Assembly: GCA_020853395.1 (NCBI GenBank)
Contig: JADYYY010000019.1
Span: 344,925-408,924, forward strand
Length of the DNA stretch: 64,000 bases
From: Acidobacteriota bacterium
GTDB lineage: Bacteria > Acidobacteriota > Vicinamibacteria > Vicinamibacterales > SCN-69-37
Direction: 5' to 3'
Program-made: the position numbers and the translations under genes
In this document: positions 28,017 to 35,340 of the stretch, one piece after another
Layout: every line of letters begins with the position of its first letter
How positions within the stretch are numbered: position 1 is the first letter of the stretch
The notes under the pieces: generated by a model
Seen by the model: the letters and a program-made list of their open reading frames with translations, nothing else
What the model was told of the DNA's origin: nothing
Databases searched by the model: none

Positions 28017-28088
28017 CTACGCGCAGCTCCACCGTCCGGTCGTCCGACCGTGGTGATGGTGGAGATGGACATGGAGGAACCGCGACAT
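28017..28088 (-). CDS. hisL: Histidine operon leader peptide
   Basis: A 23-codon ORF, ATG 28088 to TAG 28017, lies 96 bp before hisI. It begins MSRFL and then reads HVHLHHHH: six His codons in eight (CAT GTC CAT CTC CAC CAT CAC CAC), followed by GRTTGRWSCA. Such runs are the hallmark of attenuation by ribosome stalling at low charged histidyl-tRNA. No Shine-Dalgarno is evident; TAGCAT ends 8 bases before the ATG, so the message may be leaderless. Downstream RNA segments with competing pairings support attenuation. Confidence 0.8.
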   Translation of the reverse strand: MSRFLHVHLHHHHGRTTGRWSCA

Positions 28089-28102
28089 TGCCGTCGATGC
28101 TA

Positions 28103-28801
28103 TCACAGCGCCGCCGGCCTCCCAAGCTCTGCCACGAGCGCCGGCGTCACGTCGCGCAGCGCCGCGACCACGCGGTCGGCGTGGAGCACGGCGTGCACCG
28201 GCGCCGTGGTCGTCACCGCGATCGTGCGCATGCCCGCGGCGGTCGCCGATGCCAGGCCGGCGGGCGAGTCCTCGATCGCGACGCAGGCCGACGCCGGCAC
28301 GCCGAGCTTCGCAGCGGCCGCGAGGTACGGCTCAGGCGATGGCTTCGACGCCGCGACGTCGTCGGCGGCAACGATGACGGGAATGAGATCGGCCAGCCCG
28401 CCGGTGCGCAGGATGGCCACGATCTCGTGATGGAGCGCTCCCGACGCGATGGCGAGCCGATACGCGCCCGCGAGCTGTTGCACCGCGGTGCGGGCGCCGG
28501 GATAGAGGATGTCGGTCGACGCGAGGTGGCGGCCGAATGCCTGCGCCTTCGCCGCGAGGATGGCCTCGATCCGAGCCGGCGCCACGACGAGGTCGCGATC
28601 GGCCAGATAGGCGAGCACCAGGCCGCGATCGTCGAAGCCGATGTACCGGTCGAAGTACTCGGCGTCGCCGATCGTCCAGCCGTGCGCGGCGAACACCTCC
28701 TGGAACGCGCCGAGATGGAGGCGTTCGGAGTCGGCGATCACGCCGTCGAAATCGAGCACGACGGCGGTGACGCGCTGAGACGAGGAATCCGGTGGCGGCA
28801 C
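28103..28801 (-). CDS. HAD-superfamily phosphatase (beta-phosphoglucomutase-like)
   Basis: Protein of about 232 residues. The HAD motif I is VVLDFDGVIADSERLH, with a cap domain at about 25-90; motif II is IASGA, motif III lysine is in AASKPSPEPYL, and motif IV is CVAIEDSPAGLASA. The start is uncertain: GTG 28801 lies 11 bp after the argF stop and fits the frame. As the last gene of the arg operon it may act on a phosphorylated sugar or metabolite; a specific arginine-pathway role is not supported. Confidence 0.88.
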   Translation of the reverse strand: MPPPDSSSQRVTAVVLDFDGVIADSERLHLGAFQEVFAAHGWTIGDAEYFDRYIGFDDRGLVLAYLADRDLVVAPARIEAILAAKAQAFGRHLASTDILYPGARTAVQQLAGAYRLAIASGALHHEIVAILRTGGLADLIPVIVAADDVAASKPSPEPYLAAAAKLGVPASACVAIEDSPAGLASATAAGMRTIAVTTTAPVHAVLHADRVVAALRDVTPALVAELGRPAAL

Positions 28802-28812
28802 GTCGGGTCGCG

Positions 28813-29763
28813 TCAGCTCATCAGCAGCGCGAGGAGCGCCTTCTGCGTGTGCAGCCGGTTCTCGGCCTGATCGAAGACGACCGACGCCGGCGAGTCGATC
28901 ACCGCGTCCGTCACTTCCTGCCCCCGGTGCGCCGGAAGACAGTGCATGAAGAGCGCGCCGGGCGCGGCGGCCGCCATCAGCTCGGCGTTCACCTGGTACG
29001 GACGGAACGCCGCCTCGCGCCGTGCGGCATCGGCTTCCTGTCCCATCGACGTCCACACGTCGGTGTAGACCGCGTCGGCGCCGGACACTGCCGCCTGCGG
29101 ATCGTGGAGCAGCGTCAGCGTGGCGCCCTGCGCTGCCAGATCGCGACAGCGCGCGACGACCTCGGGCCGAAGCTCGAAGCCTTCGGGCGTCGCGATCCGC
29201 ACGTGCACGCCCAGCATGGCGCCGGCCTGCGCGAGCGACGTCGCGACGTTGTTGCCGTCGCCGACGTAGGCGAGCACGCGGCCCGGCAGCCGGCCGAGGT
29301 GCTCCTCGAGGGTGAGCATGTCGGCGAGCACCTGACAGGGATGCTCTTCATTGGTCAGCGCGTTGACGACGTGCAGGCGAGGCGCCGCGGCGGCGAACGC
29401 GGCCAGCCGCGCCTGCTCGAACGTCCGCGCGACGACCGCCGACACCCAGCGTTCGACGTTCCGGGCCACGTCCTCCAGGGACTCGCGGCCGCCGAACACC
29501 GTGTCGGCCGGCATCTCGATCACGTCGCCGCCGAGCTCGCGGACCGCGACGACGAACGTCATCCGCGTGCGCAGGGAGGGCTTCTCGAACATCAGCGCCA
29601 CCTGCTTGTGTGCGAGTGGACGCGCGGTGAAGCGCCCGGCGGCGCGGTCGCGCTTGAGCGCCGCCGCCAGGTCGAGCACGCGGCGCAGGTCGGCGTGCGT
29701 CAGGTCGTGAACCGACAGGTAGTCCTTGCGCGTGCGCATCGCGGTGGCCGCTGGTGCGTTCAT
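28813..29763 (-). CDS. argF: Ornithine carbamoyltransferase
   Basis: ArgF, 316 residues, makes citrulline from ornithine and carbamoyl phosphate. The carbamoyl-phosphate site is FEKPSLRTRMTF (SxRT), ornithine-binding signatures are NALTNEEHPCQVLAD and VWTSMGQE, and the catalytic Cys loop is MHCLPAHRGQEV. An ATGA overlap with the argJ stop places it in the operon. The transposed frame upstream through argJ is not part of it. Confidence 0.96.
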   Translation of the reverse strand: MNAPAATAMRTRKDYLSVHDLTHADLRRVLDLAAALKRDRAAGRFTARPLAHKQVALMFEKPSLRTRMTFVVAVRELGGDVIEMPADTVFGGRESLEDVARNVERWVSAVVARTFEQARLAAFAAAAPRLHVVNALTNEEHPCQVLADMLTLEEHLGRLPGRVLAYVGDGNNVATSLAQAGAMLGVHVRIATPEGFELRPEVVARCRDLAAQGATLTLLHDPQAAVSGADAVYTDVWTSMGQEADAARREAAFRPYQVNAELMAAAAPGALFMHCLPAHRGQEVTDAVIDSPASVVFDQAENRLHTQKALLALLMS

Positions 29764-30983
29764 GTTCGGTACTCCGCGTTGATCCGGACGTAATCGGCGC
29801 TGTAGTCGCAGGTCCACATGGTCGCCTCGTGCCGGCCGCCGGTGCCGAGGTCGACCGTGATGGTGATCTCCGGCGCCTGCAGGACGGCCGCGGCGGCGTC
29901 CGCACGCTCGTCGTGCGGGGTGCCGGCGACGAAGAGCGGCACGTCGCCGATCGACACCGACGCGCGGTCGAGCACGAACTCGGCGCCGGAGCGGCCGGCC
30001 GAGGCGACCAGCCGGCCCCAGTTCGGATCGCCGCCGTGCACGGCCGTCTTCACGAGCGGTGAGTTCGCGATGGTCCTCGCCGCCAGCCACGCGTCCGATT
30101 CCGATGCGGCGCCGGTCACCTGCACGGTCACGAGCTTGGTCGCGCCTTCGCCGCCGCGCACGATCTCTCGGGCGAGATGGCCGGCCACCGCCATCAGCGG
30201 GTCGATCAGGCGGGGATCGTCGTCGCTCTCGATCGCGATGCCGGACTCGCCGGACGCCAGCGCGAAGACGCAGTCGTTCGTGGAGCACTCGCCGTCCACC
30301 GTGATGGCGTTGAAGGTCCGGTCGACGACGCGGCGGAGCGCGCGTCCGAGCACGATCGGATCGACCCGCGCGTCGGTCGTCAGGAAGCCGAGCATCGTCG
30401 CCATCCGCGGCTCGATCATGCCGGAGCCCTTCGCCATGCCGCCGACGGTGACGCGTCCGGCGGGCGTGTCGCAGATCGCCGCCGTGGACTTCGCGAACGG
30501 ATCGGTGGTCATGATCGCGCGCGCGGCCGCATCACCGCCGTCGCGGTTGAGCGCGGCGTGAGCGGCCGTGATGCCGTGTCGGACCTTCTCGACGTCGAGC
30601 TGCACGCCGATGACGCCGGTCGACGCCACGAGCACCTGATCGACGGTGCAGCCGACGGTGGCGGCCGCCAGGGCCGCCATGTCGCCCGCGACCTCGAGGC
30701 CTCGGGCGCCGGTGGCCGCGTTGGCGCAGCCGCTGTTCGCCACGACGGCCTGCGTCAGGCCGTGTGACGCGGCGAGGTTGGCGCGCGAGACGACGACCGG
30801 CGCGGCCACGGCCTTGTTGGTCGTGAACACCGCCGCGCTCGGCCCCGGCCGGTCGGCGACGAGCAGGGCCAGGTCGAGCGCAGGATCGGCGCCGGCCCGC
30901 CGGCGTTTGATGCCGCAGGCCACGCCGGCCGCACGGAAGCCGCGCGGGGTCGTCACGCCCCCATCGAGACGCGTCGTCGTCAT
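29760..30983 (-). CDS. argJ: Bifunctional ornithine acetyltransferase / N-acetylglutamate synthase
   Basis: ArgJ, 407 residues, recycles the acetyl group from N-acetylornithine to glutamate. The oxyanion motif is ASTGVIGVQL; the self-cleavage site is in KGSGMIEPRMATMLGF, before the Thr of MATML, which becomes the catalytic nucleophile. HGGDPNWGR and CDYSADYVRINAEYRT complete the family pattern. It starts 1 bp after the GNAT gene stops. A separate acetyltransferase in the operon suggests ArgJ mainly works in the cyclic route. Confidence 0.96.
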   Translation of the reverse strand: MTTTRLDGGVTTPRGFRAAGVACGIKRRRAGADPALDLALLVADRPGPSAAVFTTNKAVAAPVVVSRANLAASHGLTQAVVANSGCANAATGARGLEVAGDMAALAAATVGCTVDQVLVASTGVIGVQLDVEKVRHGITAAHAALNRDGGDAAARAIMTTDPFAKSTAAICDTPAGRVTVGGMAKGSGMIEPRMATMLGFLTTDARVDPIVLGRALRRVVDRTFNAITVDGECSTNDCVFALASGESGIAIESDDDPRLIDPLMAVAGHLAREIVRGGEGATKLVTVQVTGAASESDAWLAARTIANSPLVKTAVHGGDPNWGRLVASAGRSGAEFVLDRASVSIGDVPLFVAGTPHDERADAAAAVLQAPEITITVDLGTGGRHEATMWTCDYSADYVRINAEYRT

Positions 30984-30984
30984 C

Positions 30985-31500
30985 TCAGGCGACCGCGGCG
31001 TGCTGGGGAACGTCGGCGACGGCATGGCGGGACGTCGCGCGAAGCGACAGCACCATCGCGTGCTGGCCGCAGCGGCGGAACAGCGGGCACGGCGCGCAGT
31101 CCTTCGCGATCTTCTGCGGCACCCAGAGGTGCGGCACGATCGAGAAGTTCTGCCGCACGAAGAAGCGGGCGTCGTGCGTGAACGCGCAGAGCGTGTCGAA
31201 CCCCGTCGTGTCCGCCCGCCGGCGAAGCTCGGCCACGAGATCCGTCGCGACACCCGCGCCGCGCAGGTCTGGCGCGACGACGAGCGAGCGGATCTCGGCC
31301 ACGAGAGGCGAAAGCGGCGCGAGCTCCGCGCAGCCGACGACCTGACCGTCGAAGTCGGCGACGACGAACGCGCCGGCGCGGCGGCGGACGTTCGCGAGAT
31401 CGCGCGGGAGCAGATGTCCGGCGGTGCGGTTCGCGTCGATCAGCGCATGGATCGCGCTCGCATCGTCCACGGTCGCGGTTCGAATGATCACGTCGCTCAT
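30985..31500 (-). CDS. GNAT N-acetyltransferase, probable short N-acetylglutamate synthase
   Basis: Protein of 171 residues in the arg operon between argD and argJ. The GNAT core has IRTATVDDASAIHALID and the acetyl-CoA loop VVAPDLRGAGVATDLV (a QxxGxG/A variant). The C-terminal part carries a Cys cluster, CAPCPLFRRC (C-x2-C-x5-C), which may bind zinc. By position and fold I infer the short ArgA-type synthase that primes the pathway, as in actinobacterial ArgA. ATG 31500 has GGGGGA upstream; a GTG at 31512 is an alternative. Confidence 0.8.
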   Translation of the reverse strand: MSDVIIRTATVDDASAIHALIDANRTAGHLLPRDLANVRRRAGAFVVADFDGQVVGCAELAPLSPLVAEIRSLVVAPDLRGAGVATDLVAELRRRADTTGFDTLCAFTHDARFFVRQNFSIVPHLWVPQKIAKDCAPCPLFRRCGQHAMVLSLRATSRHAVADVPQHAAVA

Positions 31501-31513
31501 CTCGTCCCCCACG

Positions 31514-32707
31514 TCACGCGAGCACGGCCAGCGCCGCGTCCAGGCCGGCGGCGGCTTCGTCCACCTCGGCGTCCGTCACCACGTACGGCGGCAGCAGGCG
31601 CACGACCGTGCCGGCCGTACGATTCACGAGCAGACCGCGTCCGAGCGCCGCCTGGACGACGGGGAGCGCGTCCGTGCGCAGATCGAGCGCGGCGATCAAC
31701 CCGGCGCCGCGCACCTCGGCGACGAGCGCCGGGTGGCGCGCCGCGATCTCGTGCAGCCGCTGGAAGAGCCGCGCGGATGCGCGGCGCATCGTGTCGAGCA
31801 CGCCGGCCTCCATCACGTCGAGAAACGTCAACGCCGCGCGGCAGGCGAGCAGGTTGCCGCCATACGTCGTGCCGTGATCGCCTGCTGCGATCGTGGCGGC
31901 GACGCGATCGGTGACGAGCGTGGCGCCCACCGGAACGCCGGCGCCGAGGGCCTTGCCGAGCGCGACGAGGTCCGGCTTCAGCCCGAGGGCGCCGCTGCGA
32001 AGGAATGCGCCCGTGCGCCACGAGCCGGACTGGACTTCGTCCGCGATGAGCAGCGCACCGGTCGCCTCGCACGCGGCCGCGACCGCGCCGGCCATCGCCG
32101 GCGAGAACGGGCGCACGCCGCCCTCGCCCTGGATCGGCTCGAACACCACGGCGGCCGTGTCCTCGTCGACGGCGGCAGCGAGCGCTCGAGGATCGTCGGC
32201 CGGCACGAACGTCACGCCGGGCACCAGCGGCTCGAACGGCGCGCGGTAGTGCTCGTCCCACGTCACCGACAGCGCGCCCATCGTCCGTCCGTGGAACGCG
32301 TGCGAGAACGCCACGTAGTTCGTCCGGTTCCGGCCCTGCGCCTGCCAGTAGCGGCGGGCGAACTTCAGGCAGGCTTCCATCGCCTCCGTGCCGCTGTTGC
32401 AGAAGAAGGCGCGATCGAGGCCGGTCAGCTCGACGAGGCGCTTCGCGAGCTCACCCTGCAGCGGGTGGTAGTAGAGGTTCGACGTGTGGAGCAGCGTCCG
32501 CGCCTGATCGGCCAGCGCGCTCGCGAGCACGGGATGCGCGTGGCCGAGCGACGCCACGCCGATGCCCGACACGAAGTCGAGGTACGGCTTGCCCGCGTCG
32601 TCGAAGAGGCGCACGCCGTCTCCGCGCTGGAAGACCACCGGCTGCCGCCTGTAGTTCTGCAGCAGGTACTGCGCTTCGAGCGCCTTCACATCCGTCATCG
32701 TCGTCAT
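31514..32707 (-). CDS. argD: Acetylornithine aminotransferase
   Basis: ArgD, 397 residues, class-III PLP aminotransferase. SGIGVASLGHAHP, FFCNSGTEAMEACLKFARRY, FEPIQGEGGVRPF, LIADEVQSGSWRTG and the PLP lysine in LVALGKALGAGVPVGA are seen. The usual QCGVGRTG loop reads QSGSWRTG here, a small substrate-loop variation. It overlaps the argB stop by 4 bp. Confidence 0.94.
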   Translation of the reverse strand: MTTMTDVKALEAQYLLQNYRRQPVVFQRGDGVRLFDDAGKPYLDFVSGIGVASLGHAHPVLASALADQARTLLHTSNLYYHPLQGELAKRLVELTGLDRAFFCNSGTEAMEACLKFARRYWQAQGRNRTNYVAFSHAFHGRTMGALSVTWDEHYRAPFEPLVPGVTFVPADDPRALAAAVDEDTAAVVFEPIQGEGGVRPFSPAMAGAVAAACEATGALLIADEVQSGSWRTGAFLRSGALGLKPDLVALGKALGAGVPVGATLVTDRVAATIAAGDHGTTYGGNLLACRAALTFLDVMEAGVLDTMRRASARLFQRLHEIAARHPALVAEVRGAGLIAALDLRTDALPVVQAALGRGLLVNRTAGTVVRLLPPYVVTDAEVDEAAAGLDAALAVLA

Positions 32708-33552
32708 CGTGTTGGTTCCTCAGCCGTGCCGGCGGCCGCGTGTGCCGGGAGCAGCGTCGTGCCTGGCGCCGCCTCTAGATCGCTCGTGCCGCCGAAGCCG
32801 CGGCCGTCGACGATTCGCACGCGTGCGACGCCGGCGTCGAGCGCCGCGCGGCACGAGGCCAGCTTCGCGATCATGCCGGCCGTGGCCGTGCCGGCACCGA
32901 TCAGCCGATCGACGCCGTCGAGATCCAGATCGGCGATCGTCGAGCCGTCACGGTCGAGCACGCCCGCCGTCGTGCCGGCGATCACCAGATCGCAGTGGCT
33001 CAAGGCCGCCGCGATGCGGCAGGCCATGACGTCGGCGTTGACGTTCAGGATCGCGGGAAGGCGTCCATCGTCTGTCGCCGTCTCGAGGCCGAGGCTGGCG
33101 ACGACGGGCACGTAGCCCGCCGCGAGGAGCGCGTTCAGCAGCGCGGCGTCCACGCCGACGGGATCGCCGACGAACCCGAGATCGACCGTGTCGCCCCTCG
33201 ACGTGCGATGCGCGCTGGACCGCACGGCGCGGGCGAAGCCCGCGTCGGCGCCGGTCAGACCGACAGCCGGGACGCCGGCCGCCACGCACGCGGCGACCAG
33301 CTCCGTGTTCGCCGTGCCGCCGAGCACGGCGATCACCACGTCGAGCGTCTCGCGGTCGGTGATGCGGAGGCCCTCGACCTTCGCTGGCGCGATGTGTCGC
33401 CGCGCCAGCTCGGCGTCGATCGCGCGCCCGCCACCGTGAACGACAACGACCGGCCGGCGGCGGCTGGCGGCTGCCAGGGCGGCGGCCACGTTCGCCCGCT
33501 GTGCGGCGGTCTCGACGAGCTCGCCGCCGAGCTTCAGGACGAGCGGCGTCAT
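32704..33552 (-). CDS. argB: Acetylglutamate kinase
   Basis: ArgB, 282 residues, phosphorylates N-acetylglutamate. MTPLVLKLGGELVE begins the kinase, HGGGRAID is the phosphate loop, and NVNADVMACRIAAAL and GTATAGMIAKLASC form the substrate and ATP pockets. It is the first gene of the minus-strand arg operon, starting ATG 33552. It lacks a long N-terminal helix of the arginine-inhibited hexameric type, so feedback by arginine is not obvious. Confidence 0.95.
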   Translation of the reverse strand: MTPLVLKLGGELVETAAQRANVAAALAAASRRRPVVVVHGGGRAIDAELARRHIAPAKVEGLRITDRETLDVVIAVLGGTANTELVAACVAAGVPAVGLTGADAGFARAVRSSAHRTSRGDTVDLGFVGDPVGVDAALLNALLAAGYVPVVASLGLETATDDGRLPAILNVNADVMACRIAAALSHCDLVIAGTTAGVLDRDGSTIADLDLDGVDRLIGAGTATAGMIAKLASCRAALDAGVARVRIVDGRGFGGTSDLEAAPGTTLLPAHAAAGTAEEPTR

Positions 33553-33620
33553 CGCCCGCCTCTTCGGCCGGCAAAGGTGGGCGATAGGGCTGCGCAGCCG
33601 GTCGCCTCGTCGACATTGGC

Positions 33621-33685
33621 AGAATAGATATTCACAACAGCAAATAGATATACATGCCGAGGATGACGGAGTCAATCGAGATTCG
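33621..33685. promoter_or_regulatory. Three ARG-box-like operators between argB and argR
   Basis: Against the ArgR half-site pattern TGAAT-N4-ATTCA, box 1 (33621-33634) reads AGAATAGATATTCA, one mismatch. Box 2 (33641-33654) reads CAAATAGATATACA and is weaker. They are 20 bp apart, the usual spacing of paired ARG boxes. A third site at 33672-33685 (TCAATCGAGATTCG) matches 8 of 10 core positions. Box 2 covers the -10 and box 3 touches the -35 of the argB promoter, so arginine-loaded ArgR should block that promoter. Confidence 0.75.
33647..33675 (-). promoter_or_regulatory. Promoter of the argB operon
   Basis: On the minus strand, -35 TTGACT (33675-33670) and -10 TATATC (33652-33647) are separated by exactly 17 bp. 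Transcription would start near 33640 and run into argB at 33552. ARG boxes overlap both elements. Confidence 0.65.
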
Positions 33686-33707
33686 CGTTTCGGCTCCGCC
33701 AAATCGC

Positions 33708-33736
33708 TTGGCTCAACTATGCAGACACTGTATGAT
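33708..33736 (+). promoter_or_regulatory. Promoter of the argR operon
   Basis: -35 TTGGCT (33708-33713), a 17-bp spacer and -10 TATGAT (33731-33736) give a near-consensus sigma-70 promoter. Transcription should start near 33743, about 15 bp before the argR ATG. The nearest ARG-box-like site (33672-33685) lies just upstream, so autoregulation by ArgR is possible. Confidence 0.7.
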
Positions 33737-33757
33737 TCGAGCCGCGGCTGAATAACT

Positions 33758-34207
33758 ATGAAAGCCTGGCGCCAAGCTCAGATACTGGACGTCATCGATC
33801 GCGAGCCGATTGCCTCCCAGGAGATGCTGCGGCAGCGGCTCCACGCTGTGGGCATCGACGCGACCCAGGCCACCATTTCCAGGGACTTGAAGGACCTCGG
33901 GCTCGTCAAGCGGGCGGGCGACGGCGCGTACGTGCGGCCGGGTCTCGACCGCGGCGGCCCGGCGGTCGGCACGCAGCTCCAGCGCGCCGTGGCGACGCTC
34001 GTGCGCGGGTTCGAGCGCGTCGATCCGCTCGTCGTGGTCAGGACGGATCGCGGGCAGGCCCAGGGCCTCGCCGAGTGGATCGATCGCGCACAGCTCGCGG
34101 AGGTGGCGGGTACGATCGCGGGCGACGACACGATCCTGCTCGTCTGTCGGGGCGGGCCGGCCGCGGCCGCGGTCGAGACCAAGCTGAAAGCGATGGTCAA
34201 GGCCTGA
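33758..34207 (+). CDS. argR: Arginine repressor
   Basis: ArgR, 149 residues. The N-terminal winged helix has REPIASQEMLRQRLHA and the recognition part ATQATISRDLKDLGLVK (SR contacts DNA). The C-terminal hexamerisation and arginine-binding domain ends in GTIAGDDTILLVCR, with the Asp pair for arginine binding. It starts ATG 33758 with no clear Shine-Dalgarno. It is the first gene of argR-argG-argH and faces the argB operon across the ARG boxes. Confidence 0.95.
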   Translation: MKAWRQAQILDVIDREPIASQEMLRQRLHAVGIDATQATISRDLKDLGLVKRAGDGAYVRPGLDRGGPAVGTQLQRAVATLVRGFERVDPLVVVRTDRGQAQGLAEWIDRAQLAEVAGTIAGDDTILLVCRGGPAAAAVETKLKAMVKA

Positions 34208-35340
34208 TGGCCGTCGTCGTCTTCGCCGACAGCGGACGCCGCGACGATGCGCGCGCGCTCGCCGCGATCGCGGGCGACGCGCGGACCGAGGTCGTCACCG
34301 TGACGCTCGACGTGGGGCAGCGCCGCACGCTCGAGGACGTGCGCGAGCGGGCGCTGGCGCTCGGCGCGCGCCGAGCGCACGTGATCGACGCGCGTGAGCC
34401 GTTCCTCCGCGAGTTCGTCTGGCCGGCGTTCGCCGCCGGCGCGCTGCAGCCTGGCGACGGGCTCGGCCACGCGCTGACGGCGCCGCTCATCGCGCGGTCC
34501 CTCACCGAGATCGCCGCGCTCGAAGGGGCGTCCGCGGTCGCGCACGGCGCACGGTCGCGGGGCGGCGTCGCGCGGTTCGCGCACGCGCTTCACGCGCTCA
34601 ATCCGGCGCTCGACGTCGTCACCCTCGCGGATCTCGTTCGCCGCGACGGCCTGGAGCTTCTCGGCGATCGCGATCGCCAGCGGTTCTCCCGCGCCGACGA
34701 ATCGCTCGAGTTCCCGACACGGCAGGTGGGGGAACGATCCCACGGCGCGCGCGCTCACGCCGCCGCTGAGACGAGAGCGGACGATCCGCTCGAGCATGGC
34801 AACCTCTGGGAGCGGCCGATCGGACCGTCCGGGCCGCTGCGCACCGCGGCCGCATCGGACGACGACGACCGGTTTCCGCCGTCGGCGACGATCGACATCG
34901 CCTTCGCCGATGGCGTGCCGGTTGGGCTCAACGGCGTCAGCCTCGATCCCGTCGAGCTCGTCGTCACGCTGCAGACGATCGCGGCGGCGCACGGCGTGGG
35001 CCGCGTGGCCTCGAGCCCTCGCGGGATCGATCTCGACGCGTCGGCGGCAGTAGTGCTCTGTCCGGCGTACGCCGCCCTGCGGCGTGACGTCCTGCCCGCG
35101 GATCTCGACCGGCTCGCGACCGATCTCGGCGGGCGATATGCCGCGTTGATCGAGCGCGGCGACTGGTACGGCCTCACCCGGCAGGCGCTCGATGCGTTCG
35201 CGGCCAGCGCGCGGCGCCATCTCGCGGGCGAGGTGTGCGTCCGGCTGTTCGCGGGGCGGTGCGAGATCTCGGCCGTCCGCGCCATTCCGGCCGATCCGCG
35301 CGGGGTCGCGGTTCCGGCCTCGACAGGGAAGGATGCCTAG
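34207..35340 (+). CDS. Degenerate argininosuccinate-synthase-like protein
   Basis: Protein of 377 residues in the argG position. Much of ArgG is recognisable: TVTLDVGQRRTLEDVRERAL, REFVWPAFAAGAL, ASAVAHGA, then IDIAFADGVPVGLNGVSLDP with AAAHGVGRV, and a C-terminal helix ALDAFAASARRHLAGEV. Key sites are gone. The N-type ATP pyrophosphatase loop (SGGLDTS in the family) reads ADSGRRDDA at residues 7-15. AHGATGKGNDQ reads AHGARSRGGVA at 112-122. The citrulline/aspartate loop around NRLVGxKSRxxYE is replaced by SSPRGIDLDAS. It overlaps argR (TGATG) and argH (TAGTG). Either a pseudoenzyme or a strongly diverged synthase. Confidence 0.8.
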   Translation: MAVVVFADSGRRDDARALAAIAGDARTEVVTVTLDVGQRRTLEDVRERALALGARRAHVIDAREPFLREFVWPAFAAGALQPGDGLGHALTAPLIARSLTEIAALEGASAVAHGARSRGGVARFAHALHALNPALDVVTLADLVRRDGLELLGDRDRQRFSRADESLEFPTRQVGERSHGARAHAAAETRADDPLEHGNLWERPIGPSGPLRTAAASDDDDRFPPSATIDIAFADGVPVGLNGVSLDPVELVVTLQTIAAAHGVGRVASSPRGIDLDASAAVVLCPAYAALRRDVLPADLDRLATDLGGRYAALIERGDWYGLTRQALDAFAASARRHLAGEVCVRLFAGRCEISAVRAIPADPRGVAVPASTGKDA

